Origin: Bacteroidales bacterium
Lineage (GTDB): Bacteria; Bacteroidota; Bacteroidia; Bacteroidales; FEN-979
Length of the DNA: 25,098 bases
Reading direction: 5' to 3'
NCBI GenBank assembly: GCA_023231065.1
Contig: JALNWE010000045.1
Span: forward strand, 1-25,098
Position numbers and translations under genes: made by a program. The notes under the pieces were generated by a model. That model saw only the letters and a program-made list of their open reading frames with translations, did no database searches and was not told where the DNA came from. Shown in pieces: positions 15,378 through 23,264 of the stretch; positions within the stretch are counted from its first letter, which is position 1; each line of letters starts with the position of its first letter.

Positions 15378-15506
15378 ATGAATAATTTCATCAGGAAAAT
15401 AGAAAGAATTGGATCGCCTGTTATTCTTGCAGGTAAACGCGAAATCAATACAAGAGATGAATTATACCATATCCCGTTTATTGATCAAAGGGCCTGTATG
15501 GAATAG
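15378..15506 (+). CDS. Possible 42-aa small ORF, doubtful
   Basis: ATG at 15378 to TAG at 15506, starting 6 bp after repeat copy C ends. It encodes 42 residues with protein-like composition (IERIGSPVILAGKREINTR, then HIPFIDQRACME). No signal peptide or known motif. It could be a small gene, the displaced end of the neighbouring 187-aa gene separated by the element, or chance. Confidence 0.22.
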   Translation: MNNFIRKIERIGSPVILAGKREINTRDELYHIPFIDQRACME

Positions 15507-15578
15507 ATTAAATATAAATAATTCCGGATTCGCCACCAGTATAATGGTTAAATTATAGCTCAAAATTTGTATAATTAT

Positions 15579-15609
15579 TTTGAAATATCATAACATTTAT
15601 TTATTTTTG
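15579..15609 (+). promoter_or_regulatory. Bacteroidota sigma-type promoter for the AT-rich HhH gene
   Basis: TTTG at 15579-15582 and TATTTTTG at 15602-15609 match the -33 TTTG and -7 TAnnTTTG elements exactly, with a 19-base spacer, the expected spacing. Transcription would start near 15616, leaving a ~145-base leader before the ATG at 15761. Confidence 0.6.
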
Positions 15610-15760
15610 TTGTCAGTGGAAGAAATTAACAGAGCTAAATTACCAGCCCTTTATGGAGAAATTTGTAACCAGGATTTATTTGATCACCATACCAGTGATT
15701 TTGCATAGAACCAAATGAGGTATTGTAAACTTATCGAACATAACTTTTAAACTTATCAGT

Positions 15761-16543
15761 ATGAAAAAAGAAGATTTAAACATATTAGGAAAGTTAAGTA
15801 ACCAAGAAATTATTTCGATTCTGAATAATATTGGTGGAAAAATTATGACAGAAAGCGCTCATGGTTATGCTGAGCATAAAGGCAAGACCATTCTTGAAGC
15901 TTCATTAAAAGCGTTAAAAGAATATTCGGACCTCGCAAAAAAAAAACCGGCTGTTGCTCTTATTTTAGTTGTACTTGCAGCTAACAGGAATTATAACATG
16001 CATGTTCAAAATCATATTAATCGTATCGAAGAAGATGGATTGAAAGATTTTGCTCAGCTATCAGAAATTTTAAGGAAAAAAAGTAAAAATGAGTTTTATG
16101 ATTATTGGGGGCCTAAAGATGAGAAAAAATATAACACATTGAAAAATATCCTTGAAGGAATTAAAACATTGAAAATTAGTTCTCCCGAGATAAATAATGA
16201 CTATGAATTAATGAATAAATGGGGGACTAAGGCAGATTTATTTCACAGAAAGGATGACATTCTTGGAAAAATACCAAACGTTGGAATCGCTACATTCCAA
16301 CATTTACGTATGGTATTTGGAGTTAATACTGTAAAACCTGATCGAAGAGTTAAAGAAGTTTTATGTGGGGAATTTCATTTTCAAAAAATAACTGATATTG
16401 AGGCAATAAGGGCGGTCGAACAAATTGCAAAAATTTCAGGTCGTAAAGTTATCACAGTTGACCAAATATTAGTAAAATATGGTTCGGGTTACTATAATAA
16501 AAATGCAAAAAAAATTAATGAAAAAAGTTGTCATATGAGATAA
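15761..16543 (+). CDS. HhH-GPD-like protein (possible DNA glycosylase/endonuclease III relative), AT-rich
   Basis: 260 residues, basic and helical. Residues ~171-197 read IPNVGIATFQHLRMVFGVN followed by KPDRRV. This resembles a helix-hairpin-helix (x-P-x-V-G) with the GPD-loop aspartate (Asp194) of the HhH-GPD DNA glycosylase superfamily; the Lys of bifunctional members is not at its usual place. The N-terminal ~110 residues are helical and unfamiliar. The codon usage is much more A/T-rich (AAA, GAA, ATT, TTA) than the genes on either side, and there is a run of ten A residues in the coding sequence, so recent acquisition is likely. It has its own promoter and long leader. Glycosylase activity is inference; it might be a catalytically altered DNA-binding relative. 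Confidence 0.6.
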   Translation: MKKEDLNILGKLSNQEIISILNNIGGKIMTESAHGYAEHKGKTILEASLKALKEYSDLAKKKPAVALILVVLAANRNYNMHVQNHINRIEEDGLKDFAQLSEILRKKSKNEFYDYWGPKDEKKYNTLKNILEGIKTLKISSPEINNDYELMNKWGTKADLFHRKDDILGKIPNVGIATFQHLRMVFGVNTVKPDRRVKEVLCGEFHFQKITDIEAIRAVEQIAKISGRKVITVDQILVKYGSGYYNKNAKKINEKSCHMR

Positions 16544-16746
16544 GTTATTCTTTTATTCCTTTATTCCTTAGATGCTTTACTATTATACCCCAATAGATAA
16601 ATTATCCTAATTTTTCAGAAAAATCACAAATAAACATGTTTTACCCCGATCGTAAATCCTTTTGATTTAGATTGGTTGTTTTACGGATGTACATTGCAGA
16701 TACACTGCATCCCTTTCCTTTACTTTTACTTCAAAATCTTTCCTGA

Positions 16747-16995
16747 ATGGCCAGAATCCATTATATCGTCACTTATTATATTGAATGGAACGATGGGGCC
16801 ACAACGGGTGGTAACCTGAAATTCCATACCGGAAATTTGGAAGAAATCTTTAACACACTGTATGAAAAGGTCATCCTTGAACCTATTATGGACGAGGAGT
16901 TGTATCAACCCGGGATGATCAACGGGGTTAACATCAGTATCACAAAAAGCCAGCCGGGAAAATGTGGGCCTGCCACTTGTATGGCTGCGGAATAA
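16747..16995 (+). CDS. Small protein, paralogue 1 of a tandem pair (82 aa)
   Basis: 82 residues, not assigned to a known family. Predicted pattern beta-beta-helix-beta: YIVTYYIEWNDG, GNLKFHTGNLEEIFNTLYEKV, GMINGVNISITK. It aligns along its length with the next gene's product (shared pattern G-L-x-F-x-T-x-N-L-x-E-(I/V)-F-x-x-L-Y and (M)I-x-x-(V/M)-N-I-(S/T)-I-T-K), so the pair arose by duplication and has diverged. The C-terminal tail carries two Cys (GKCGPATCMA) that the partner lacks. No signal peptide, so cytoplasmic. First gene of an operon that continues with the paralogue, the DUF6150-type repeat protein and the DUF2779 nuclease. Confidence 0.68.
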   Translation: MARIHYIVTYYIEWNDGATTGGNLKFHTGNLEEIFNTLYEKVILEPIMDEELYQPGMINGVNISITKSQPGKCGPATCMAAE

Positions 16996-17019
16996 TTTTA
17001 CATAATAATCATTCAAATT

Positions 17020-17244
17020 ATGGTTTATACGAAGTACGATTTGCATTTCAGAATAAAAAATAAAGGGACAACCCTTGGGTCGCTTGATTTTATTACAGTA
17101 AATTTGAAAGAGGTATTCGATCAACTGTATCAGGAGGTCGTAACAGGATCATGCATCAATCCCTTGACGGATGGGATGGATGATGATCCGGCAATGATCA
17201 GCGCGATGAACATTACCATTACTAAAAAACAAGTCAAATCATGA
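17020..17244 (+). CDS. Small protein, paralogue 2 of a tandem pair (74 aa)
   Basis: 74 residues, homologous to the 82-aa protein encoded 24 bp upstream: YDLHFRIKNKG, GSLDFITVNLKEVFDQLYQEV and AMISAMNITITK line up with YIVTYYIEWND, GNLKFHTGNLEEIFNTLYEKV and GMINGVNISITK. It carries an extra acidic loop (INPLTDGMDDDP) between helix and last strand and lacks the Cys tail. Its stop overlaps the next start as ATGA (17241-17244), the usual sign of translational coupling. The two products could form a heterodimer or homodimers (inference). No family recognised. Confidence 0.68.
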   Translation: MVYTKYDLHFRIKNKGTTLGSLDFITVNLKEVFDQLYQEVVTGSCINPLTDGMDDDPAMISAMNITITKKQVKS

Positions 17245-17564
17245 AATGGAGCCTGTTTTTTATATTCCTCGTATCGTGTGCCTGCCTTGATGTTAAGGTT
17301 TGCGCCCAGAAGATATTTATTACGAAATACAAATCAGAAGCCGATATCGTTGTTTGGGTAACGAAGTATGCCTCTGAAGCCGACCTCAAGGTTTATATCA
17401 CCGAACGCGCTTCGGAAGCAAAAGGTCAGCAGGGGATCTGGTATAATACAAAATATTCCAGTGACGCCGATCTCAAAATCTGGTTTGCAAAATACAAAAG
17501 CGAAGCCAATTGGGTGATATGTTACGTGAAAAATAAAAGCGCAGCAGGATGGAAAAAGAAATAA
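17241..17564 (+). CDS. Secreted DUF6150-type repeat protein
   Basis: 107 residues. The N-terminus MKWSLFFIFLVSCACLDVKV is a signal peptide. Cleavage could be after VCA (signal peptidase I), but LVSC at residues 10-13 also fits a lipobox with an unusually short leader. The mature part consists of about six degenerate ~13-residue repeats of the form K-Y-x-S-E-A-D-(L/I)-x-(V/I)-(W/Y)-(V/I/F) (KYKSEADIVVWVT, KYASEADLKVYIT, KYSSDADLKIWFA, KYKSEANWVICYV). This is the pattern I know from DUF6150 proteins, which are found beside other genes without a known function. Overlaps the upstream gene by 4 bp and precedes the DUF2779 gene by 9 bp, so it is a member of the same operon. Confidence 0.72.
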   Translation: MKWSLFFIFLVSCACLDVKVCAQKIFITKYKSEADIVVWVTKYASEADLKVYITERASEAKGQQGIWYNTKYSSDADLKIWFAKYKSEANWVICYVKNKSAAGWKKK

Positions 17565-17573
17565 CAAAATAAT

Positions 17574-19547
17574 ATGTCATCTCCCAGGTATCTTACAAAA
17601 TCCCGTTTTAAACTCGCCCTGGAGTGCGAAACAAAATTATTCTATACAAGGAAGCCGGAATATCCCGATAAAAAAGTGGATGACTCTTTCATGGAAGCAT
17701 TGGCCGAAGGAGGGTTCCAGGTGGGAGAACTGGCCAAACTTTATCATCCCGGAGGTGTAATGGTCAAAGAACGGGATTACGAGCGGTCGCTGAAAATCAC
17801 GGGCGACTTGCTGAAGCAGGATAACGCGATCATTTATGAAGCGGCTTTCAGGCACAAAAACCTCTTCATCCGAACGGATGTGATCGTAAAGACAGGGAAC
17901 GCGATCGATCTCATCGAAGTAAAAGCAAAATCATTCGGTGGCAGGGATTCGATGGATCTTACAAAAAACAACGGACAACTTGACAAAAGCTGGTCGCCTT
18001 ATATATACGATGTAGCTTTCCAGAAGTACGCGCTCACAAATGCCTATCCGGGTTTTACGGTGAACGCCTATCTGATGCTGGCCAACAAAAATTCAAAAAC
18101 GACCGTCGACGGACTTAACCAGAAGTTCCGGGTAACGCGCGACCGGTCGGGCAATGCAAAAATCACTGTAAGTGGAGATATTTCAAAGGATGGGCTTGGA
18201 TCGGATATCCTTGTTAAAGTAAACATTGATGATCTGCTGGGAATGATCTATGAAGGGACCGACGGCGCTGGACTGATCGGAAAGCCTTTTTATGAGCAGG
18301 TCCGGTACTGGGCGGAGTGTTATAAAAAAGATACAAGGCTGCAATCGAGAGTCGGAAAGAAGTGCAGGGACTGTGAATTTTATTGCACTGCCGGAGAACT
18401 TGCGAAAGGGAAAAGGGATGGGCGCCGCGAATGCTGGAAAAGGGAAGCCGGTTTCACGGACAGTGACTTTCATAAGCCTTCGGTTCTTGATATATGGTCA
18501 TACAATTTCAAAGATGACTTGATCAGGGAGGGAAAATATTTTATGTCGGATATAACAGAGGAAGATATCGGCCAGGGCGCCCCGAAAGGTAGTGGTATGA
18601 CCCGGTCTGATCGCCAGCGGATTCAGGTTCAAAAAGCGGTTTCAAATGACAATACAATGTTATTGCTTGCTGATGAACTCAAAGACGAGATGATGACGTG
18701 GAAATATCCACTTCATTTCATTGATTTTGAAACGGCGGCGGTGGCTATTCCTTTCTATAAATACATGCACCCTTATGAAGTGGCCGCTTTTCAGTTTTCC
18801 CATCACGCGGTGGATAAAAAAGGCAACATTCAGCACCGGGGCGAATACATCAATGTGGAACGGGGAAAGTTTCCCAATTTCGAATTCGTAAGGGCGCTGA
18901 AGGAGCAACTTGAACAAGACCAGGGTACTATTTTCCGGTTTGCCACCCACGAAAACACCATTTTGAATATCATTTACCGGCAGCTGCTTGAGAATACCAG
19001 TATCCGGATCGAAGACAAGGAGGAGCTTCTGTATTTCATCATGTCCATTACGCGGTCGACCCGCAACCAGTCGCATCAGTGGGAGGGAACTCGGAATATG
19101 GTTGATTTGTGTGACTTGGTAAAGCGGTTTTACTATGATCCATATACCCATGGGGCCAATTCCATTAAAACAGTGTTACCTGCCGTTTTGAACCGGAGCA
19201 AATACCTTCAGGAGAAATATTCAAAGCCGGTTTACGGGACAAAATCGATTCCCAGTCTGAATTTTAAGGATCATACATGGATCAGGCAGGAAAACGGGGA
19301 AGTGGTGAACCCCTACAAACAGCTTCCGCCTCTGTTTGAAGGCATCAACGAAGAACGGTTGAAAGATTTCGTTACCGATCCCGATCTTGCCGAAGGTGGC
19401 GCCGCCATGATGGCTTATGCCAGAATGCAGTTCTCAGAAATGTCGGATGAAGAACGCATGAAAGTGAAGGAGGGCCTGCTGCGTTACTGTGAACTCGACA
19501 CCTTTGCCATGGTACTGATCTGGGAGTTCTGGAATGAAGAAGTTTGA
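17574..19547 (+). CDS. DUF2779 protein: Cas4-like PD-(D/E)XK nuclease fused to a DEDD-type exonuclease-like domain
   Basis: 657 residues. Residues ~1-295 resemble the Cas4/AddB-type nuclease fold: Cys18 in ALECETKLFY, catalytic set Asp102 (RTDVI), Glu115 and Lys117 (LIEVK), then a cysteine cluster C264-x2-C267-x3-C271 and C287 that with Cys18 could hold an Fe-S cluster. Residues ~375-657 are the DUF2779 region: FIDFET (Asp385, Glu387), a THEN segment at 458-461, VDLCDL (~510-515) and YCELDTFAM (Asp642), the acidic pattern of an RNase H-fold DEDD exonuclease. So one chain has two nuclease-like domains. Last gene of the operon, 9 bp after the repeat protein; its 3' end converges on the T9SS operon with 7 bp between stops. 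Role unproven; a DNA or RNA processing or defence function is inference. Confidence 0.8.
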   Translation: MSSPRYLTKSRFKLALECETKLFYTRKPEYPDKKVDDSFMEALAEGGFQVGELAKLYHPGGVMVKERDYERSLKITGDLLKQDNAIIYEAAFRHKNLFIRTDVIVKTGNAIDLIEVKAKSFGGRDSMDLTKNNGQLDKSWSPYIYDVAFQKYALTNAYPGFTVNAYLMLANKNSKTTVDGLNQKFRVTRDRSGNAKITVSGDISKDGLGSDILVKVNIDDLLGMIYEGTDGAGLIGKPFYEQVRYWAECYKKDTRLQSRVGKKCRDCEFYCTAGELAKGKRDGRRECWKREAGFTDSDFHKPSVLDIWSYNFKDDLIREGKYFMSDITEEDIGQGAPKGSGMTRSDRQRIQVQKAVSNDNTMLLLADELKDEMMTWKYPLHFIDFETAAVAIPFYKYMHPYEVAAFQFSHHAVDKKGNIQHRGEYINVERGKFPNFEFVRALKEQLEQDQGTIFRFATHENTILNIIYRQLLENTSIRIEDKEELLYFIMSITRSTRNQSHQWEGTRNMVDLCDLVKRFYYDPYTHGANSIKTVLPAVLNRSKYLQEKYSKPVYGTKSIPSLNFKDHTWIRQENGEVVNPYKQLPPLFEGINEERLKDFVTDPDLAEGGAAMMAYARMQFSEMSDEERMKVKEGLLRYCELDTFAMVLIWEFWNEEV

Positions 19548-19554
19548 GCCCATG

Positions 19555-20529
19555 TTACAAATATCTTGTATTATATAGGCTATTCAGTTTCACCTTGGGA
19601 TTGACTGTGTGAACATGATCGCTTTTGATCTTAAAGCAATATCCAAGAAATATTTCTGCACTTCCGCCGGAAACTTGTGACAAATAACTGGTTGTGAAAT
19701 CATAAGATGCCCCGATCCGGAACCCCTCGATGTTAAGACCCGCCAGAACTGCAACAGCGTCTTGGTAGCGATATGAAACGCCAGCCCAGAATAGATCGTT
19801 GTATTCCACGCGGGCGCTGATGTCAAACTGTACATTGATCAGGTTGGATTTGACCAGCGCGGAAGGGATCAAATACAACGCTTTTTTTTGTTTTTCCATC
19901 AGTTTGATGTAGTACCCACCAGTCAGATAGAAATTCCGCTTTTGTCCGTAGTTTACATTGCCAATATCCGTATAGGATTCCAACAGGTTTGTCCCTGAAA
20001 GCCCCATATAGATTTTTTTCAATTGCTGGTACTGAATCCCGAAATCAAAATCCGGGATGAACCCGCTCTCCTTTTGTTTGATCTTCAATAACGGGTCATT
20101 GGGCTGTTCCAATGTAAGCTGACTAAAATCAATGGATTTGCTTGACAATGAAATTGCCAGGCCAATACCAAGGCTATTTTTCACATTTTTCAATGGGATA
20201 CGGTACGCGTAGTTAACTTTCAATCCGATGGTTTGTTCAAAACCGGCTTTATTGTAAACCACGTTCACTCCAATGCCGCTATGAATAGTGGTTATGGGCG
20301 CATTCAAGTTGAAAACCACCGACAGGGGTGAAATCTTGTTGCCATTCTCATCCTTCAGGCTTATCCACTGCTGTCGGCCGTAAATATTTGCACAGAATGC
20401 ACCCTGTGAACCTGCAAAAGCAGGATTGTAGAGTGTACCGTCCAAAAAATACTGGGTCAACTGAACTTGGGTAAATGCCGAAAAAACAAACAATAACAAG
20501 CCTATGCTGAGTAAAAGTACCTTTTTCAT
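19555..20529 (-). CDS. PorP/SprF-family type IX secretion outer-membrane protein
   Basis: 324 residues with signal peptide MKKVLLLSIGLLLFVFSAFT-Q and then the family's opening LTQYFLDGTLYNPAFAGSQG, followed by alternating amphipathic strands to the C-terminus (outer-membrane beta-barrel of about 14 strands). NPAFAGS near the mature N-terminus, RQQW, and the long two-residue-period hydrophobic pattern are diagnostic. PorP/SprF proteins attach T9SS cargo with type B C-terminal domains (as SprF does for SprB) or take part in PorK/L/M/N/P function. It begins 1 base after the PorE-like gene stop, and the cargo gene is first in the same transcript, so it is probably the dedicated anchor for that surface protein. 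Confidence 0.9.
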   Translation of the reverse strand: MKKVLLLSIGLLLFVFSAFTQVQLTQYFLDGTLYNPAFAGSQGAFCANIYGRQQWISLKDENGNKISPLSVVFNLNAPITTIHSGIGVNVVYNKAGFEQTIGLKVNYAYRIPLKNVKNSLGIGLAISLSSKSIDFSQLTLEQPNDPLLKIKQKESGFIPDFDFGIQYQQLKKIYMGLSGTNLLESYTDIGNVNYGQKRNFYLTGGYYIKLMEKQKKALYLIPSALVKSNLINVQFDISARVEYNDLFWAGVSYRYQDAVAVLAGLNIEGFRIGASYDFTTSYLSQVSGGSAEIFLGYCFKIKSDHVHTVNPKVKLNSLYNTRYL

Positions 20530-20530
20530 A

Positions 20531-22534
20531 TCATTTGAAATTTTTTCCGATTACTGAAAACTCTGTCCTTCGGTTCAATTGATAAGCAACCTGCCGTTTT
20601 TTCAAGTCTGGGATCGAAAGGATATATTCTTCGGTCAGTTTTGTCCCACGTTCGAATGTATATCCATCTTTGGTAATATCTATCGTGAGTTCTCTTGGCA
20701 TTCGTTCCCCATAACCTTTTGCAATTAACCTCGCCTTATTGATCCCTTTTTCTGTCAGAAATGTCACTACCGTTTCGGCCCGTTTCAGGGATAGTGTGTC
20801 ATTGTATTCTGTAGATGCTCTCGAATCAGTATGGGAAGCCAATTCGATGACGATTTTAGGGTTATCATTGAGTATCCCGACCAGTACCATCAGTGAATCC
20901 TTGTATTGTGGTAACAGATCCCATTTATTCAATTCGTAATAAATATCGGGAAGTATGATGGGTTTGTCTGGAATGGGCTGCAACGCTATACTAACCTGAA
21001 AGGCCGTATCACTTCTGAGGTTCCCAATGGTAATTTCTGTCTTTTTCGTAAAATAATTTTCTTTGGAAAAGATCAGGGTATAGTTGCTTCCCTCCTTTAT
21101 TTGTCCATTAGTTAAAAGAAAAGTACCCGAATCATCGATAATAATGGTGGTGGTATCATTTTCTTTATCGGTAATATATACGGGTAGCCGCTGCATAGGC
21201 TTCTGGGTAATTTCATCCCTGACCGATCCCTGTATCGATATTTTCCAGTTTATTTTCTTAAAGGAATAGATGTCGTCACCATCTTTTCCCCCTAGTCTCC
21301 GGGAAGAGAAAAAACCATTTTCCTTGTTCCCTTCAAAACTCATGGAGAAGTCATCGGCACAAGAATTGATTGGCCTTGGCAGGTGTTCAACTTCTGATAG
21401 TCCGCTTTTTCCCAGAATAACACGATAAATATCCAATCCCCCAAAACCGGTTCGTCCGTTTGAGGCGAAATACAATATCGAATCAGTAAAAAGTGTGGGG
21501 AACATTTCATCACCCGCCGTATTGATCATTGTGCCTAAATTTTCAGCAGGTCCGAATGGTTTTCTTTCTGATGGGCGGATGGTTTTCCATAAGTCTTTAC
21601 CCCCGCTGCCACCCGGACTATTAGAAGCAAATATCATGGTAAGGCCATTGGACGTTATTGCAGGATGGCCAACATTGCATAGACTGTCGGTATAGACCAC
21701 CACAGGTCGTGCCCATCCGTTTCCCAATCTGTCTGCTTCAAGTATCTGACAATATTCTTTCCCTTTGTCCATTTTTCCGCACCGGGTAAAATAGAGCTTT
21801 TTGTACTGGTCATCAAAGCTCGCAGCCCCTTCGTTGGATTTGGTGTTCACCACCCCTTTATTATCGGCCAATACAGGCGCACCCCATGTTTCCCCTTTCT
21901 TTTTGACCGCGATGAACAAATCGGAGAAAGACCCATCAGTCCAGTTATCAGTTTCATTACCGGTAGCCCCTTTCCGGTTGGATGAAAAGATAATGGAATT
22001 GAATTTATTATCCCCATAAACAGCTGCAAAATCATCATTCGGGGAATTAATTTCACGAATATTTTTGATGATCCACCGTGTGTCTGTTGTTGTATCCTGC
22101 AAGCTCAGTTCACATGATGCTTTACCTGCCAAAGCCAGTGGGTCCCCGGGAATTTTGGTAAGGTATTGATCGAATATAGGTAAGGCTTCAGTATATTTTC
22201 CCTGAACGGTGAGCGCGTTGGCATAATAGAGATATACAACCGGTTTTTCTTCGGCATATTTGTTTTTAATCAATTGCTGAAAGTTAATTTCAGCTTTCCG
22301 TGGGTTATTGATCATCCTGAAACAATCGGCCAGTTTAAAAACAACTTCGTTACGTTCAGATTTTTCACCATTAAAGTCGCCGAGGGCTTTGGTGTAATAT
22401 TCGATTGCAGAGGTGTATTGCCTGTTTTCATAAGCCTTATTGCCCATCGCCATGTATTTGTTCTGTCCCCATGAGTTACAGTATAGACCCATTATGACAA
22501 GAATTAAAATGGTTTTTAAGAAGTTTCTTTTCAT
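20531..22534 (-). CDS. PorE-like OmpA-family protein (TPR, PD40 propeller, Carboxypeptidase-D-like, OmpA domain)
   Basis: 667 residues. Signal peptide MKRNFLKTILILVIMGLYCN, TPR motifs at ~30-160 (KAYENRQYTSAIEYYTKAL), PD40/WD40-like propeller repeats at ~160-430 (GNKFNSIIFSSNRKG, GLTMIFASNSPGG, SILYFASNGRTGFGGLDIY), a CarboxypepD_reg-like domain at ~435-520 (IQGSVRDEITQKPMQRLPV), and an OmpA peptidoglycan-binding domain at ~545-667 (LASHTDSRASTEYNDTLSLK). This order matches PorE, which links the T9SS outer-membrane complex to peptidoglycan. Spacing is 5 bp to the upstream cargo gene and 1 bp to the PorP/SprF gene, so all three are co-transcribed. Whether it is the core PorE or a paralogue dedicated to this cassette cannot be told from one window. 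Confidence 0.87.
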   Translation of the reverse strand: MKRNFLKTILILVIMGLYCNSWGQNKYMAMGNKAYENRQYTSAIEYYTKALGDFNGEKSERNEVVFKLADCFRMINNPRKAEINFQQLIKNKYAEEKPVVYLYYANALTVQGKYTEALPIFDQYLTKIPGDPLALAGKASCELSLQDTTTDTRWIIKNIREINSPNDDFAAVYGDNKFNSIIFSSNRKGATGNETDNWTDGSFSDLFIAVKKKGETWGAPVLADNKGVVNTKSNEGAASFDDQYKKLYFTRCGKMDKGKEYCQILEADRLGNGWARPVVVYTDSLCNVGHPAITSNGLTMIFASNSPGGSGGKDLWKTIRPSERKPFGPAENLGTMINTAGDEMFPTLFTDSILYFASNGRTGFGGLDIYRVILGKSGLSEVEHLPRPINSCADDFSMSFEGNKENGFFSSRRLGGKDGDDIYSFKKINWKISIQGSVRDEITQKPMQRLPVYITDKENDTTTIIIDDSGTFLLTNGQIKEGSNYTLIFSKENYFTKKTEITIGNLRSDTAFQVSIALQPIPDKPIILPDIYYELNKWDLLPQYKDSLMVLVGILNDNPKIVIELASHTDSRASTEYNDTLSLKRAETVVTFLTEKGINKARLIAKGYGERMPRELTIDITKDGYTFERGTKLTEEYILSIPDLKKRQVAYQLNRRTEFSVIGKNFK

Positions 22535-22539
22535 GGCTC

Positions 22540-23049
22540 TTACTCTTTAACGAATTTGACAACAATGACCTGTTCTTGATCGGTTGCTTTCAAAATATAA
22601 AGTCCGGAATCTAAAAACGAGAGGTCGAGCTGAATTAAATCTTCAGTGGTATTCCAAGTTCTTATCAACAGACCTGAGAAACTATAAACCGTAATGGTTT
22701 TGGCGCCCGAAAATTTTCCGCTTAAATCAAGAACAGCTTTGGATTTAACCGGGTTAGGCGTGAGGTCGATAAGATCACGGTACAGGTTAACATTCCCCTG
22801 ACGGACATACTCCTGATCATCATATCCCATAGCTTTAAACAGGTAATAGTAAACGCCCTGAGGGGCTGCGGTACCCGATGGCATGTTGCCATCCCATCTT
22901 CCTTCCACCACATCAATCTTATGGACAAACCGGCCATTGAGGTCATTGATGTTCATTTCCAATGACCCTATACCCTTGGTTACCGGTCCGAAAGTATCAT
23001 TATACCCATCGCCATTGGGAGTAAAGGCGTTGGGTATAAAAATTGACAC
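22540..23049 (-). CDS. 3' part of frameshifted T9SS surface protein: tandem type B and type A sorting domains
   Basis: The GTG at 23049 is only the first start-like codon; the frame stays open upstream (to beyond 23311) and continues the preceding gene. In the open frame, ~23055-23320 encodes a second Kre9/KNH-like repeat (NERWKVGDVHPITWTSNE, TNWITIINDIPAPASSYAW). Then follow FIPNAFTPNGDGYNDTFGPV through GVYYYLFKA, a type B (CHU_C / gliding-associated) sorting domain, and LTPNPVKSKAVLDLSG through VVKFVKE, a type A (Por secretion tail) domain. Carrying both in tandem is unusual. Separated from the 5' part by a one-base deletion in a run of four G at 23308-23311 (plus strand). It is followed by the PorE-like gene after 5 bp. 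Confidence 0.85.
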   Translation of the reverse strand: MSIFIPNAFTPNGDGYNDTFGPVTKGIGSLEMNINDLNGRFVHKIDVVEGRWDGNMPSGTAAPQGVYYYLFKAMGYDDQEYVRQGNVNLYRDLIDLTPNPVKSKAVLDLSGKFSGAKTITVYSFSGLLIRTWNTTEDLIQLDLSFLDSGLYILKATDQEQVIVVKFVKE

Positions 23050-23264
23050 GGCATAAATTGAGAAAACGGAATTGCTTTCATCGAATACATTCCCATCCGT
23101 GGTACTGGTTATTTTAACAAGACATGAATCAGAGGGTGTGTTGGGGATGATCCAAGCGTAAGAACTTGCCGGAGCTGGAATATCATTGATAATTGTTATC
23201 CAGTTTGTTCCATTATCAATCGAATAATCAATCGTTACATTAGAAACTTCGTTGCTCGTCCATG

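Larger units (their letters stand above)
15310..15760. other. 451-bp stretch between the 187-aa gene and the AT-rich HhH-type gene
   Basis: Holds most of repeat copy C (to 15371), a 42-codon open frame at 15378-15506, and a strong Bacteroidota promoter match at 15579-15609 with a ~150-base leader before the next ATG. The remainder is AT-rich and shows nothing recognisable. Confidence 0.6.

Noticed and set aside
15616..15708. 30-codon GTG-initiated frame just after the promoter, upstream of the AT-rich gene, as a possible leader peptide
   Set aside because: GTG start, short, no ribosome-binding context, and no pattern of regulatory codons; likely chance within an AT-rich leader.
16546..16570. 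Short direct repeats TTTATTCCT near the end of the AT-rich gene
   Set aside because: Only two to three short units in AT-rich sequence; no structure beyond composition.
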